DNA from: Eustoma russellianum
Taxonomy: Eukaryota; Streptophyta; Magnoliopsida; Gentianales; Gentianaceae
DNA length: 64,000 bases
NCBI GenBank assembly: GCA_036186865.1
Contig: AP025051.1
Coordinates: 26,648,878-26,712,877, forward strand
Reading direction: 5' to 3'
Shown here: positions 21,957 through 34,041 of the stretch, in pieces
Layout of the letters: every line of letters starts with the position of its first letter
Numbering within the stretch: the stretch's first letter is position 1
Position numbers and translations under genes: made by a program
The notes under the pieces: generated by a model
The model's database searches: none
What the model saw: the letters and a program-made list of their open reading frames with translations, nothing else
What the model was told of the DNA's origin: nothing

Positions 21957-24645
21957 TGTAGGACCTATAAGGCACCACTAAAAAGGGGGTTGAATAGTGG
22001 ATGCGGAAAATTTGGGTTTTAAAATATTTTGACCCAAAAATCAAACTTATGAAAACAGTTTCTGTTTTCAGATCCTATTTCAAAATGTTTGAAAGACTAG
22101 GTTACAGGCCTTCAAAAATTCTGAAATTTGGAGAGACTCTACTCTCAGATGTTCTGAGTATCTCCTAAAAATTTCAGATCAAAATTCAACCTCTAACCTT
22201 TTGAAAAATCGTCTGTGGTCAAATTGCGAAAATCTACCAGAAACAGTAGTCTGATTTAAAAAATTTATTCCGATTAATCCGCAACTCAAAATGGTCTGAA
22301 AATTTAATGACAAAACCCTGAATATATTTATTTAAATTGGTTGAAACAGTTTTGAAAAATTCCTTTGGGAAATATGTCAAATACGTTGATGTTCTCAACT
22401 TTTGCAAGTCTAAAAATCAGATTGCACTGGTCTCAGAGCTATTAATGTTTGATTGACTTATACTTGTGTAAATGGCTTGAAAATTGCGCCAAATAAAACT
22501 TAAGAGGCGTGGCTATGTTTTTGCAAAATTTTACAATTTTTAAAATTTTTTTGCTATTTTTAAGATTGCAACGAAATAGATGCATAATGCTGGAAACTAA
22601 AAGTAATGTGCAGTAAAGTAAAGAACACAAGGAATTTTATAGTGGTTTGGTTAAATCAACCGACTCCAGTCTTCGAGGACACCTTCTTCGGTTATCATTA
22701 AACAAAACTAACACCTTACCACAAGGGTTGCTGGAGTAAACACCAACTCCAACCCTTAACAAACGATACAAACAATTACAATGATCATGAACACCACCAC
22801 CGAGCAGATGAAGGTTGGATCACACCTTGATCAACCTTTTACAACAATGAGGCATGTATGGTGGTATAAAAAAAAATCCTATTCAATATGTTTGAATATG
22901 AGTATAATAGGCTTGAGAGAGAAGGAGAAGAAAGAAATGTAGAAGAAGAGAGTGGAAAATCATTTTGCACTTTGGAAATTATGAGACTTGTCTTGCATTT
23001 GAGTGACTCTCTTCTCTTACTTTTATCAAGACTTGGCCGCCGCCTAGGGAATTTTTTCACCTTGAGAATTCTCTTTTATGCCCTTTGAAGAATGTGTTGT
23101 ATAGATGTGACACCATCTTGCTTACTTGGCATAACTTGATTGGATGATTGTCTTGGCCTTGCTTACCTGGCATTCCTTAATTGGATGAGTTTTGTCATCA
23201 CTTAGTGGCTGAAAAAAGCTGAGAATAAAAAGAAACACATGTGCCAAAAGAAGTTCAAAACATTGCCAAATATTATACAATTAATCCCCACAAATTTGGA
23301 AGCCAATTTGATCTCCATTAAGGCCAAAAATCAGCCAGCTCTTATTCTCACATGCTGAATTTTCAGCATGTGTTTCATTTGCTTGAAAGTTTGAAATGTT
23401 ACCTTATGTAGCTTCCTCCAATATGTCACTAACCTTGTGTGGCTTATTTTCCACCAATCAAGATGCCAACTAAGCTCCACATAAGCTCCATCAAGGCTGA
23501 GATAGGCGTGTGATGTGTCTTGAGCATGTGCTGAATTTCACTTTTGTTAACTTTGTCAAATATTGCACAATAATTATACACATATGGTATATTCCAATCA
23601 GACCTAATTTGAATATTCTAGTACACTTTAATATGTATTAAATATGTAAAAAGTGTCTAGATACATGCTATATGTCATGCCAAAAATGTTCCATGTGTTA
23701 TGTTTGTAGAAAACCGAATTTTTGACTTTTGTCGATTACGTAATTTTTCTCCGATTAAATTCGACTTTGTGCACATGTTATATATATTATGTCACACATA
23801 ATATACATACAATCTAGTAGATATTCAGCTCTAAATCTGTACTAAAGTGGCGCCCCATGTGAAAAAAAAATGAATTTGAAATCTCTACAATTTGGCCTTA
23901 ATTGGGGGTGATTTGTGTGTGCCAACATAGAATGATTTCATGGCTGTATGTAACATGTTAGCCACCAAATTTATGGCCATTTTTGAAGTGTAGAGGCTGG
24001 CCATCTATATATGGCAAGTACATGACACGTTGGCGAAGTTTCGGTAGTTACCCGATACGACAATTTTTGGTTTACAACCTTGTAAGGTGTTGTAATAATT
24101 TTGTCATCACCATGACTTATATTATATGATATAAGACCTGAATATACTCATAAATATGAGGTAATTATAGTGGTGTGATGTTGACATACGTTTGTAATAT
24201 ATGTAACGTGTCGGTAGTACGTCAGAATATATGTGTATTGTGCCTTTTTATAAAATATCTGAATATATATACAATATATATATAAAAAGTGTGATGAGTA
24301 GTAGAAGGAGACTTTCCATTCTTCAATTTGTTGCCATCATGCCTATTCCAAATATATCTCTATTTAATGAACTACTTAGTTCATTTAACTAAGAACTTCA
24401 CTTAATGAACTAGTTTAGTTCATTAATGGTGGCACCTGAAAATAGTTCAAACACAACAAATGCTTGCCATTTGATGTAAGCTTTAAAGCTTCATGGCTTG
24501 TTAGTACGACAACATTATATATAAAGTATATAAGGCAAGTTTGTCGCAAAAACATGTCAAGTAATAAATTGTTTCATGCATTTCTTAAACACGCGTTATT
24601 CAAATCATGTATTTTGTGAATCACTCAAACTCTTTTTTCTCAACA
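21957..24645 (-). repeat. 3' LTR of element C
   Basis: TGTAGG...CAACA ends, 2689 bp. Contains conserved inverted repeats: a CACATGCTGAA arm pair at 23349-23372, a near-perfect CTTATATTATATGATATAAG at 24116-24135, and a TTAATGAACTA/TTAGTTCATT cluster at 24363-24427. No gene is seen; open frames are short and lie in AT-rich sequence. Confidence 0.92.
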
Positions 24646-24657
24646 ATCTCCCCCTTT
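24646..24657 (-). other. Polypurine tract of element C
   Basis: Minus strand AAAGGGGGAGAT next to the LTR start. The region 24658-24934 after it is non-coding and CT-rich, like the segment after RNase H in element D. Confidence 0.8.
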
Positions 24658-26590
24658 AATGATTTACAAAATAAACTTAGTTCATGATTTAAATTTAATC
24701 GCCCCTCCTCCAATCATGCACAAATTCAAATTTTGAATTTCGAATTCTCTCCCCCTTGATTTTTGCAATCAATCACTCTCGCTCCCCCTTAAATCATGCA
24801 CTCTCTCTCCCCCTTTATTTTGGAAATAAAATCAGAAGTGCATGTAAGAAACAAATAGCATTTAATATAACACAAAAATCATGCATTTCAAGTGTATTGT
24901 GCAACAATATCAAAAGTGCGTTCTTAAGGGTTATTTATTCAACCATTTGCAAATGTTCCTTTTGGACCCAAATTTGGGTGACCTTTCTAGGTCTTCCAAA
25001 AGGTGAGAAACGAGATGAAGACGCAACATAATAGACGTTATGTGGGTATGTGTTTGGCCTTTGGCCGAGAATCCCATCATGCACATTGTATGCTTTTTGT
25101 TTTTGATATGTTCTTATGTTGGTGTGTGGAGTGTGATCTAGATGCATTTATGGTAAATGAATGCCGTGTATACATTAATTGTTTCTTTTCATATTTGTAC
25201 GGCACAAAATTATATCTCGTATGATATGAAGATGAAGCACGATGAGATGTCATAGGGGGAGTCTAGACGTCTTCTTAGGCGCCACATGTGTCTTTGATGC
25301 ATCTATTTTCTTAGATAGAATGAATTTGGTTGGTTTGTTTAGTGACTCGTATCCTAGCCCGGTTTTGTCAATATCATGCTTTTGTGAAGAAATGATGCGA
25401 TCTAGCATGTTTGTTCCCGTGTCAAATTGTTTCACTATTTTTTCTAAATCCGCATTCCTTGATTTCAAATTTGAAATCTCGGATTTCATTTCATGGTTTT
25501 GTGTTGCTAGTGATGTGACCTCTTATTTTAATGCGTTAATTATGCTGGACGACTCTTCTTTTGAATCGTTTAATTGAACAACAAGGCTTGTGTTAGATGA
25601 TTCTAATAACTTCTTGTCTTCAATTAACCGTTTCTTTTCTTTTGCGAGAGTCTTTGTGAATTTATGCAATTCTAATATTGACTAAATAGATCATCATATG
25701 AAGGCTCAGAATCAGAATTAGAGTCAGAAGATACCTCATTTGATGCCATAGATGTAAAGCATACTTGTGCCGTTTGTTCTTCCGTATCGTCAGTCTCAGA
25801 GTCGGATGAATCACTCTAAGTGGAGGCTTTGAAGGATCTTCTCCTTCGTTTAGGTTCTGAGACGAGTCTAGTTTTGATCCGATCTTTGTCAAGGTGTTTG
25901 TTCGTTTGTTTGTACTTGTTAGGGCAATCATATGACAAGTGTCCAAGTTTTCCACATTCATAATACTTTATTTCCTCATTATTTTTATTCCTATGGTTCT
26001 TAGATGAAGTAGGCTTGTGTTTGTTTTTAATTGATTTTCTCATGATGTTTCTTAATCTTCTAGCCATCGTGATTAGATCATCATCATCGGAATCTGTGTC
26101 ACTGTCGTCTACGCGATCAAAAGAAGTAGTGATTCATTTGAATCCCATTCGGATGGGAGACTCCTTAACACCTTCTGAACCTTTTCCTGTGTAGAAAAAA
26201 CTTTGCCAAGAGACTCAAGAGAATTATAGATGTTAGTCAATCGTAAATCCATATCAACAATAGATTCATTTGGCAATAATTTAAAAGACTCAAGTGTGGA
26301 CATAAGCATATTAATCTTAGACTCCTTTACTTGGCTAATTCCTTCATGTTTCATCTCAAGAATTCTCCACATCTCTTGGGCACTAGAGCAATCAGATATG
26401 TAACTAGATTCACTTTTTCTTAGCCCATTTAAAAGTAATTACATGGCTCTAGCATTCATACTTAATTTTTTTTCGTCATCACTAGTTTATTCTTGTTTCG
26501 TTTTTATAACCTCTAGTGTGACACCATCAACAATAGATAACATAGAAGGATAAAAGGACCATCTTCTACAATGGACCATAGGTATATTGT

Positions 26591-27233
26591 AGCGTGGGTT
26601 ATTTGGAAGGAATATGCTGCAGTGAGATTTGGGTCAGAATCCTTCGTCTATATGCGGCTGTTTGAAATGGTCAGAATGTCAATTTATACATAGTGTGCGG
26701 CGATGAATGGTAAAAAGTTTGCCGCCAATATTTCTCTGTTAGTAGCTCTTCACTTCGCTTCGCCTTTGTGGGCCAGACGACTGCGAATAGTATGCTGGGC
26801 ACTGCCTCCAACAGGCGAGCTGAAATTAAATGTTGATGCGATGGTTGGAAGATCTTGTGCAGCTGGAGGGGCAGTACTGCGATCGGATCCGGGCCAGCTA
26901 GTTTCGGCTATCAGTTTTGCATTGTCTATGGTTACTCCACTGAGGGCGGAACTGATGACGTTGATGTTATCATTGGCTTATTATCCGAGGGAATATGACC
27001 ATATTGTAGTTGAAACGTATTGTAAAATTATTCTCTCAATGTTGCCAAATACTCGACATATAACAGGCTTGCTTGTGGTTGATCTTAAGCGTACAACATT
27101 ATTTCTATCTTTAAATCAATCTACTGTACAACATTGTCCCAGAGAGGCCAATACTGCAGCTCATCGACTAGCCCGTTATGGGTATAGAGCTGTTGGTATT
27201 ACACATTATGCTACTCTCCATGAACTTCCTTGA
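26591..27233 (+). pseudogene. LINE-type RNase H domain (RVT_3 family), 5' truncated
   Basis: The open stretch from 26703 carries the plant LINE RNase H pattern: LPPTGELKLNVDA (first Asp), AGGAVLRSDPGQLV, RAELMTL (Glu), VETYCK where VESDS is usual (third acidic residue lost), and CPREANTAAHRLARYG where the final Asp is His. A stop lies upstream at about 26694. It is not a host gene: its position, the truncated start and the poly(A)-like tail point to retrotransposition. Confidence 0.7.
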
Positions 27234-28065
27234 GAGGTTCATGAGGCCATATATATGGATCTGCAGCTGCCTGCTTTGCGTCGTTGATCATGTCTCACAT
27301 TGTGTTGGCGTTGCTTCTTATGTTGCCTATGGTCGTTACTGACTCAGGCAACGCTGGTGTGTATTTTACATGTCTTGATCTATTCTTATTTTCATATGTT
27401 TGGCATTACAGATTACCCTCACACATTACTTTTCCCATGGATATCAAAATATTCTTGACTTTGGTATGTCGCCTGCGATACTTGCTGCATTGGTGCGTGG
27501 GGCGAACACCGTCGAGCCTGGCCTCACACATCTCACTGCGTGCTTCACATATCTAAAGATGGCATACATTGTTTCTGTCGCCTTGGTTCTCGTTGAATCA
27601 AGGCGACATGGGTACGTGCTTCCTCCGTTTACTAGCTTGGATTCATATTCTTGTTCTGTTGCTGATGTTTTCATTTCCACTTTCTTCCGAGGTTCACTGG
27701 ATTGGCTCTGTTGCATTCTCAAAGTTTACCTATTTATCGCCGGATCAATCACGTCTTCATGATTGCAAGCATCGTTCATTGGTCTTTGGGGCTCCATGGA
27801 CATACACTTTTCATCATTTCTATGTATTTGGCAACCTCTCCATTGGCATAAATATGTACGCTTTTTCCTTAGCCAAGGTTTTATCCACAAGGGTGGTTTT
27901 ACTTGGCAAGGTTCTAAAGCGGCATGTCATATACGATTGAAGGTTGACACTCATTAGATCGCTATTCATTTATTCTCCTACGATGACTTTTTGTAATATG
28001 GTATTCCTCCGCCATAAGTGAGGATATTTAATAAAATTCTTCTTTAAAAAGAAAAAAATAAAAGT
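26591..28065 (+). mobile_element. 5'-truncated LINE inserted in element C gag
   Basis: Plus-strand insert that ends in a poly(A)-like tail (AAAAAGAAAAAAATAAAA). Its last part has AATAAAATT and a TATTCCTCCGCCATAAGTG motif typical of plant LINE 3' ends. It begins in the tail of a zf-RVT region (WVIWKEYAAVRFG) followed by RNase H (to 27233) and an 830-bp 3' UTR with no supported gene. By comparison with D about 18 bases of gag were lost at the insertion point; no clear target duplication was found. Boundaries are good to about ten bases. Confidence 0.7.
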
Positions 28066-28208
28066 TTCATTCTAAGTTTCCATTTAATAAAAGACTCACC
28101 ATCGAAAAGAGGAGGCCTTACGGTTGACATTCCTTCTTGTTTGGTTTTGAAGCTAGTGGTTGCCATCTCACTAAGACCATTGGATCTCCGTGTCGTGAGT
28201 GTGCCTGT

Positions 28209-28220
28209 GCTCTGATACCA
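28209..28220 (-). other. Primer binding site of element C
   Basis: Minus strand TGGTATCAGAGC, a perfect match to the initiator-Met tRNA 3' end, two bases inside the 5' LTR. Confidence 0.9.
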
Positions 28221-28222
28221 CA

Positions 28223-30899
28223 TGTAGGACTTGTAAGGCACCGCTAGAAGGGGGGTTTGAATAGTAGGTGCGGAAAATTTGGTTTTTAAAATATTTTGAC
28301 CCAAAAACCCAACTTCTGAAAACAGTTTCTGTTTTCAGATCCTGTTTTGAAACGTTTGAAAGACTATGTTACAGGCCTTCAAAAATTCTAAAATTTGGAG
28401 AGACTCTACACTCAGATGTTCTGAGTATCTCCTAAAAATTTCAGATCAAAATTCAACCCCTAACCCTTTGAAAAATCGTTTGTGGTAAGATTGCGCAAAT
28501 CTGCCAAAAACAGTAGTCTGATTTAAAAGTTTTATTCCGATTAATCCGTAACTCCAAATAGTATGAAAATTTATTGACAACACCCTGACTATATTTATTT
28601 AAATGGGTTGAAACAGTTTTGAAAAATTCCTTTGGGAAATATGTCAAATACATTGATATTCTCAACCTTTGCAAGTCTGAAAATTAGATTACACTAGTCT
28701 CAGAACTATTAACGTTTGATTGACTTATACTTGTCCAAATGGGTTAAAACTTGCACCAAATAAAACCTAAGAGGTGTGGCTATGTTTCTACAGAACTTTA
28801 CAATTTTTGAAATTTGTTTGCTATTTTTAAGATTGCGACGAAATGGATGCAGAATGCTTCAAACTGACAGTACTGCAAGAACACAAGGAATTTTATACTG
28901 GTACGGTTAAATCAACCTACTCCAGTCTTCGAGGAAAGCTTCCTCGGTTATCACTAAACAAAATTAACACCTTACCACAAGGGTTGTTGGAGTTAAACAC
29001 CAACTCCAACCCTGAACAAACGATACAAACATTCACAATGATCACGAACGCCACCACCGAGCGGATGAAGGTTTGATCACACCTTGATCAACCTTTTACA
29101 ACAATGAGGCATGTAAGGTGGTATGAACAAAGCCTATTCAATATGTTTGAATATGAGTACAATAAGCTTGAGAGAGAATGAGAAGAAAGAAATGTAGAAG
29201 AAGAGAGTGGAAAGTCTTTTTGAACTTTGAAAATTATGAGACTTGTCTTGCATTTGAGTGGCTCCCTTCTCTTCCTTTTATCAAGACTTGGCCGCCGCCC
29301 CTAGGGCATTTCATCACCTTGAGAATTCTCTTTTATGTCCTTGGAAGAATGTCTTGTATAGATGTGACACCATCTTGCTTACTTGGCACAACTTGATTGG
29401 ATGATTGTCTTACCCTTGCTTACTTGGCACTCCTTGATTGGATGAGTTTTGTCATCACTTAGTGGCTGAAAAAATCTGAGAATAAAATGCAAAACATGTG
29501 CCAAATCAAGTTGAAAACATTTCCAAATATTATACAATTAATCCCCACAAATTTGGAAGCCAATTTGATCTCCATTAAGGCCAAAAATCAGCCAGCTCTT
29601 ATTCTCACATGCTGAATTTTCAGCATGTGTTTCATTTGTTTGAAAGTTTGAAATGTTACCTTGTGTAGCTTCCTCCAATATGTCAGTAACCTTGTGTGGC
29701 TTATTTTCCACCAATCAAGATGCCAACTAAGCTCCACATAAGCTCCATCAAGGCTGAGATAGGCGTGTGATGTGTCTTGAGCATGTGCTGAATTTCACTT
29801 TTGTAAACTTTGTCAAATATTGCACAATAATTATACACATATGGTATATTCCAATCAGACCTAATTTGAATATCTAGTACACTTCAATATGTATTGAATA
29901 TGTAAAAAGTGTCTAGATACATGCTACATGTCATGCCAAAAACGTGCCATGTGTTATGTTCGTAGAAAACCGAATTTTCGACTTTTGTCGATTACGCAAT
30001 TTTTCTCCGATTAAATTCAAACTTTTTGTACATGTTATATATATTATGTCAAACAAAATATACATAAAATCTAGTATATATTCAGATCTAAAGCTGTACT
30101 AAAGTGGCCCCATGTGACAAAAAAATGAATTTGGAATCTCTACAATTTGGACTTAATTGGGGGTGATTTGTGTGCCAACATAGAATGGTTTCATGGCTGA
30201 ATGTAACATGTTGGCTACAAAATTTCTTGCCATTTTTTAAGTGTAGGGGCTGGCCATCTATATAAGGCAAGTACGTGACACGTTGGCAAAGTTTCGGTAG
30301 TTACCCTTTACGACAATTTTTGGTTTACGGCCTTGTAACGTGTCGTATTAATTTTGTCATCACTATGACTTATATCATATGATATAAGACCTGAATATAC
30401 TCATAAATATGAGGTAAGTATAGTTGTGTGACGTTGACGTACGTTTGTAATATATGTAACGTGTCGGTAGTACGTCGGAATATATGTGTATTGTGCCTTT
30501 TTATAAAAAATCTGAATATATATATACACAATATATATAAAACGTGTGATGAGTAGTAGAATGAAATTTTCCATTCTTCAGTTTATTGTCATCATGTCGT
30601 TTCCAAATATATCTCCATTTAATGAATTACTTAGTTCATTTAACTAAGTACTTTACTTAATGGACTAGTTTAGTTCATTAATGGTAGCATGGGAAAATGG
30701 TTCAAACACAAAAAACTTTTGCCGTTTGATGTAAGCTTTAAAGTTTCATGGCTTGTTAGTATGACAACATTATATATAAAGTATATAAGGCAAGTTTGTC
30801 GCAAAAACGTATCAAGTAATAAATTGTGTCATGCATTTCTTAAACATGCGTTATTCAAATCATGCATTTTGTGAATCACTCAAACTTTTTTTCTCAACA
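28223..30899 (-). repeat. 5' LTR of element C
   Basis: 2677 bp, TGTAGG...CAACA, matching 21957-24645 with a few percent differences. It keeps the inverted repeats: CACATGCTGAA arms at 29606-29629, a perfect CTTATATCATATGATATAAG at 30369-30388, and the TTAATGAA/TTCATTAA cluster at 30617-30683. A weak TATA-like ACATAAAAGAG lies on the minus strand near 29330-29340. No gene. Confidence 0.92.
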
Positions 30900-30904
30900 T
30901 GAGT
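30900..30904. repeat. Target site duplication of element C, right copy
   Basis: TGAGT, repeated from 21952-21956. Joining the flanks at this word reproduces the sequence around 14757-14761 in the other LTR of B. Confidence 0.92.
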
Positions 30905-32075
30905 AAGGCTAAGCATGAACTTGAAGTGATTTTTCTAGATGAAAATGTGTGAATTTGTGCATGTGAGGTATGTTTGGGGTTTGTGACATGTACTTAATAT
31001 GTAAAGTGTGTGTGCATGTTTAGAAGCTTGATATGATGTGACATAAGCATTTTCCATTCCGACATGAGCTTTGGTTTCAGCGAAAAGACGTGTGTGTAAA
31101 AGAAGACTAATGTTCCGAAAGACAAGTTTATGGATGATGGTTGATCTCAGGGTATAAAAGTCACACCTGCAGTGGCAGAGTATAAAAGCGTGACATGTGA
31201 ATCAACAGTAGGGTATAAAGTTTATGTTATATGGCCATGGACTTTTCAGCACGGGGTATAAAGTTCTGTTTTGCTGTGAACTGATCACCCACAGGGTATA
31301 ATATTTCTGCTATACAATGAATAAGATAAGAATAAGTATGAAAAGTTTGTGAAATGACACGCATGACATGTTTGTGAAAAAAGACGTATGCATGGGTTTT
31401 CTTTAAGTCCAGTGTATGTTTTGAAGAAGTGCATGCATCATGTGACACGAATCATAAGATTTGACATGAAAGAAACAACTTGTGCATATGATCTATTTAC
31501 GTGATATGTTCTGCTTGATATATGTTTGATCTTTATCCTTGTTTCGTTTATGTGCCTTATCTGGTTTTGACGTATACTTACAACAATGTTATTTGCTAAC
31601 CAGAGCACCTTAACTTTGACATTGATTTATGTATCGACGACTCGTCGTGTGTGATCTCGTAAGGGATATAGACGGGTTACTTGCTAGCAATGTTTTCGCT
31701 AAGGATAGATACTCCATTTTTTTTAGGTGAGTCCGAGTATGAGATGATCTTTGTAGAAGACGATGGCGAGTAAGCTCGTTAGGATGAAGGACACTGAAGT
31801 GGATATGCTATGCTAATTCTTGTGTCGATAGACTTGCTATTTACATTTTTGTATTGGAGGATATATTAGTCCTTTTTCTTGTATTTGGTACATTTCCGTT
31901 GTATTTCATTTGGTTTCAGAGAGGGTTTGAAAGTTTAAATTTTTACGACGTTTCCACTGATTTATCCTATGTCATGGATGATGAGTGCTTGATCTGCTTT
32001 GATGTCTTGTAGTTCTCATAGCAGACTAGGCGGGTGCACTGGTACCGATGTCTGGTATCAAGCCGAGGCGCTACA
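30905..32075 (+). repeat. 3' LTR of element B, right part
   Basis: Resumes with AAGGCTAAGCATGAAC, as at 14762, and ends in GCGCTACA at 32075. Has about 95 bases near 31050-31150 that the 5' LTR lacks. Carries the GGGTATAAA series (31150-31300). After it the reading frame of copia H begins at once. Confidence 0.88.
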
Positions 32076-34030
32076 CTTATGCTGCCACACCTGCTAATTT
32101 AATTGACACCATACCTTCTCTTCTGCCTACAACATTCATTGAATTACTTGCCTATATGGATCCTCCTTCTGAGGACTCCATAGAAGTTCTCATTCATCCT
32201 ATCTATACTCCCCCTTCTTCTGAATCAAATGTCCACACTCCATGCCCACAGCTTCATCTCCCTTGTCTCCTATTCCTTTGGCACATGGTTCCCATAACCT
32301 TCCTCTTGGTCAACTTGTCATTGAGTTGCCCTTACCTGTTACTCCTTCACCATTCTCAACAGATGAGGGTACCTTACCTGCCAGGCCCACATGAATTAAA
32401 CATGTTTCTGCATACCTTAAGGACTATTATTGTAACCAGGTTTGTACTTCCCCTCATTCTCTTAATAAATATATATCATATTATCCATTAGCTCCACATA
32501 CAAAGCTTATGCATTAAGTCTTGTCCTGCATAGGGAGTCTAACACTTATACAGAAGCAGTTAATTCTCCTGCCTGCAGGAAGCTATGAGTAATGAGCTTG
32601 CAGCCTTAGAGGCTAACAATAGATGGAGTAATATACCCCTGCCAGCAAATAAGACACCCATTGGATGTAAATGGGTTTACAAAGTCAAGCTCAAGCCAGA
32701 TGGTCAAGTGGAAAGATACAAATCCAGGCTAGTAGCAAGGGATACACTCAACAATATGGTGTGGATTATCAAGATATTTTATTTCCTGTGGCTAAGATGA
32801 CTATAGTACGAGTGATATTGGCACTTGCAGCAAAGCATCATTGTCATATTCATCAGTTGGATGCCAATAATATTTTCCTTCATGGGGATCTTCATGAGTA
32901 TATTTACATGACTCCACCACCTGGTATTATGCTGCCTCAGCCTGGCCTAGCGTGTAAACTTCAGACGTCTCTCTATGGCCTTAAACAAGCCAGCATGGAG
33001 TGGAATGTCATTCTCACCAGATTCCTACTGACTCAAGGTTTTCAGCTATCCAAATGTAACTATACACTTTTCCTGAAGCATAATTATTCTTCTCTCTATG
33101 TTTGCTTGTTTATGTTGATGATATCACTGTCGCAAGAGCAATTAATGATATCAAGCAAGCATTACGTCATGAGTTCAAGATTAAATATTTGGGTAATGTG
33201 AGGTTTTTCCTTGGCATAGAGGTAGCTCAAGCTAAAGGGGGGATACATATTAATCAAAGGAAGTACACTATTGAGATCTTCAAACAAATTGGATTTATGG
33301 ATGCAAAACCAGCCAAGAGTCCCATGGAGTGTCATGCTAGTTGTGCAAGGATGACTCAGCATTGCTGACAAACATCACTCAGTACAGAAAGTTGGTGGAG
33401 AAACTCATTTATCTCACAATAACTAGACCTGATATAGCCTTTTCTGTCCAACAGCGGAGCCAATTTTTGGATTGCACAACAGCGAATCACTTGAAGGCAA
33501 CTCACAGGGTTCTGAGATATTTGAAAGGAACCATTGGGCAAGGTTTGTTTTTTCCCAGAGGTAAGAGTTTTAAGCTCAAGGCATGCAGTGACACTTGGAG
33601 GTCCATTACAGGATATGCAGTGTTTCTTGGAGAGGCATTGATCTCTTGGAAAGCCAAGAAACAAACCACTGTGTCAATATCCTCAGCAGAAGCCGAGTAT
33701 ATGACAATGACAATGAAGACATTTGAGGTCCAGTGGTTGCTGTTCTTACTAAAGGACTTAGGCATTGATGATCAAACACCTGTTCAAGTGTTCTGTGACT
33801 TCAAAACTGCAATCTACATTGCTGAAAACCCTGTGTTTCATGAAAGAACAAAGCATATTGAGATTGATTGTCATGTTATTAGAAACAAAGTGCAGGAGGG
33901 AATGCTGAAGTTAATGCCAATTCGAACAGAACTTCAATTAGCAGACTTGTTTACAAAAGCACTTGATACATGAAAATTCAATCAGCTGGCAGCATCACTA
34001 GGAGTACAGAATTTGTATGCGAAGCCTGGC
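32076..34030 (+). pseudogene. Copia element H RT and RNase H (Ale/Retrofit-like, broken)
   Basis: Starts in the integrase-RT linker, cut by the insertion of B, with YLKDYYCNQ and YPLAPHTKL. RT follows: LEANNRWSNIPLP, PIGCKWVYKVK, RYKSRLVA, HQLDANNIFLHGD, LYGLKQA and the intact YVDDI at 33111-33125. RNase H: SSAEAEYMTM, FCDFKTAI, HIEIDCH, QLADLFTKALDT. Three frame changes (near 32735, 33100 and 33350), a stop near 32395 and a TGA at 33971-33973. Gag and integrase lie to the left outside the window. Sequence unlike A, C and D, so a different copia lineage. Confidence 0.85.
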
Positions 34031-34041
34031 TTGAGGAGGGA
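34031..34041 (+). other. Polypurine tract of element H
   Basis: TTGAGGAGGGA just before TGTTGGAGATG, overlapping the GLRRD end of pol, as is common in this copia group. Confidence 0.65.

Larger units (their letters stand above)
24935..28166 (-). pseudogene. Element C gag (broken, split by a LINE)
   Basis: The start codon is at 28164-28166, giving RPPLFDGESFIKWKLRMK, after which the LINE (26591-28065) interrupts. Homology resumes at about 26590 (SIVEDGP), then KESKINMLMSTLESF, VLRSLPSEWD, a deletion of about 150 bases near 26130 relative to D, and the zinc knuckle at about 25926-25968 in which the first Cys is Tyr (YYECGKLGHLSYDC). The Ser/Asp-rich and coiled-coil parts follow, ending in QIWVQK with TAA at 24935. 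Several stops and frame changes are present. In the family this is the capsid-like RNA-binding protein. Confidence 0.8.
21957..30899 (-). mobile_element. Element C: gag-only copia retrotransposon, non-autonomous
   Basis: Two LTRs (2689 and 2677 bp), polypurine tract, gag and primer site in - orientation, flanked by TGAGT on both sides (21952-21956 and 30900-30904). The 5' LTR of B shows the same spot empty. The internal region passes from 3' non-coding sequence straight into the C-terminus of gag: protease, integrase, RT and RNase H are absent. A LINE fragment interrupts gag. LTRs and gag resemble element D, so it probably depended on a D-like partner. Confidence 0.9.
13774..32075 (+). mobile_element. 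Element B: Tekay/Del-type Ty3/gypsy retrotransposon, with C inside its 3' LTR
   Basis: Read left to right: 5' LTR (start off window), primer site, gag, protease remnant, RT, RNase H, integrase, chromodomain remnant, polypurine tract, 3' LTR split by element C. RT before integrase is the gypsy order. The LTR is about 2475 bp. All genes are broken by many stops and the two LTRs have diverged clearly, with a 95-bp or so difference near 14910 versus 31050, so it is an old copy. It is itself inserted in copia H. Confidence 0.9.

Noticed and set aside
26703..27233. Possible host gene for an RNase H protein
   Set aside because: Stops upstream, acidic residues missing, poly(A)-like tail downstream, and location inside C gag indicate a LINE fragment.
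28209..28220. tRNA gene remnants at the initiator-Met matches
   Set aside because: Only the 12 or so bases complementary to the tRNA 3' end are present, next to LTRs: primer sites, not tRNA genes.
32048..32491. 147-codon open frame at the B/H junction
   Set aside because: It begins in the B LTR and runs in a frame different from the H linker, whose YLKDYYCNQ motif lies in another frame.
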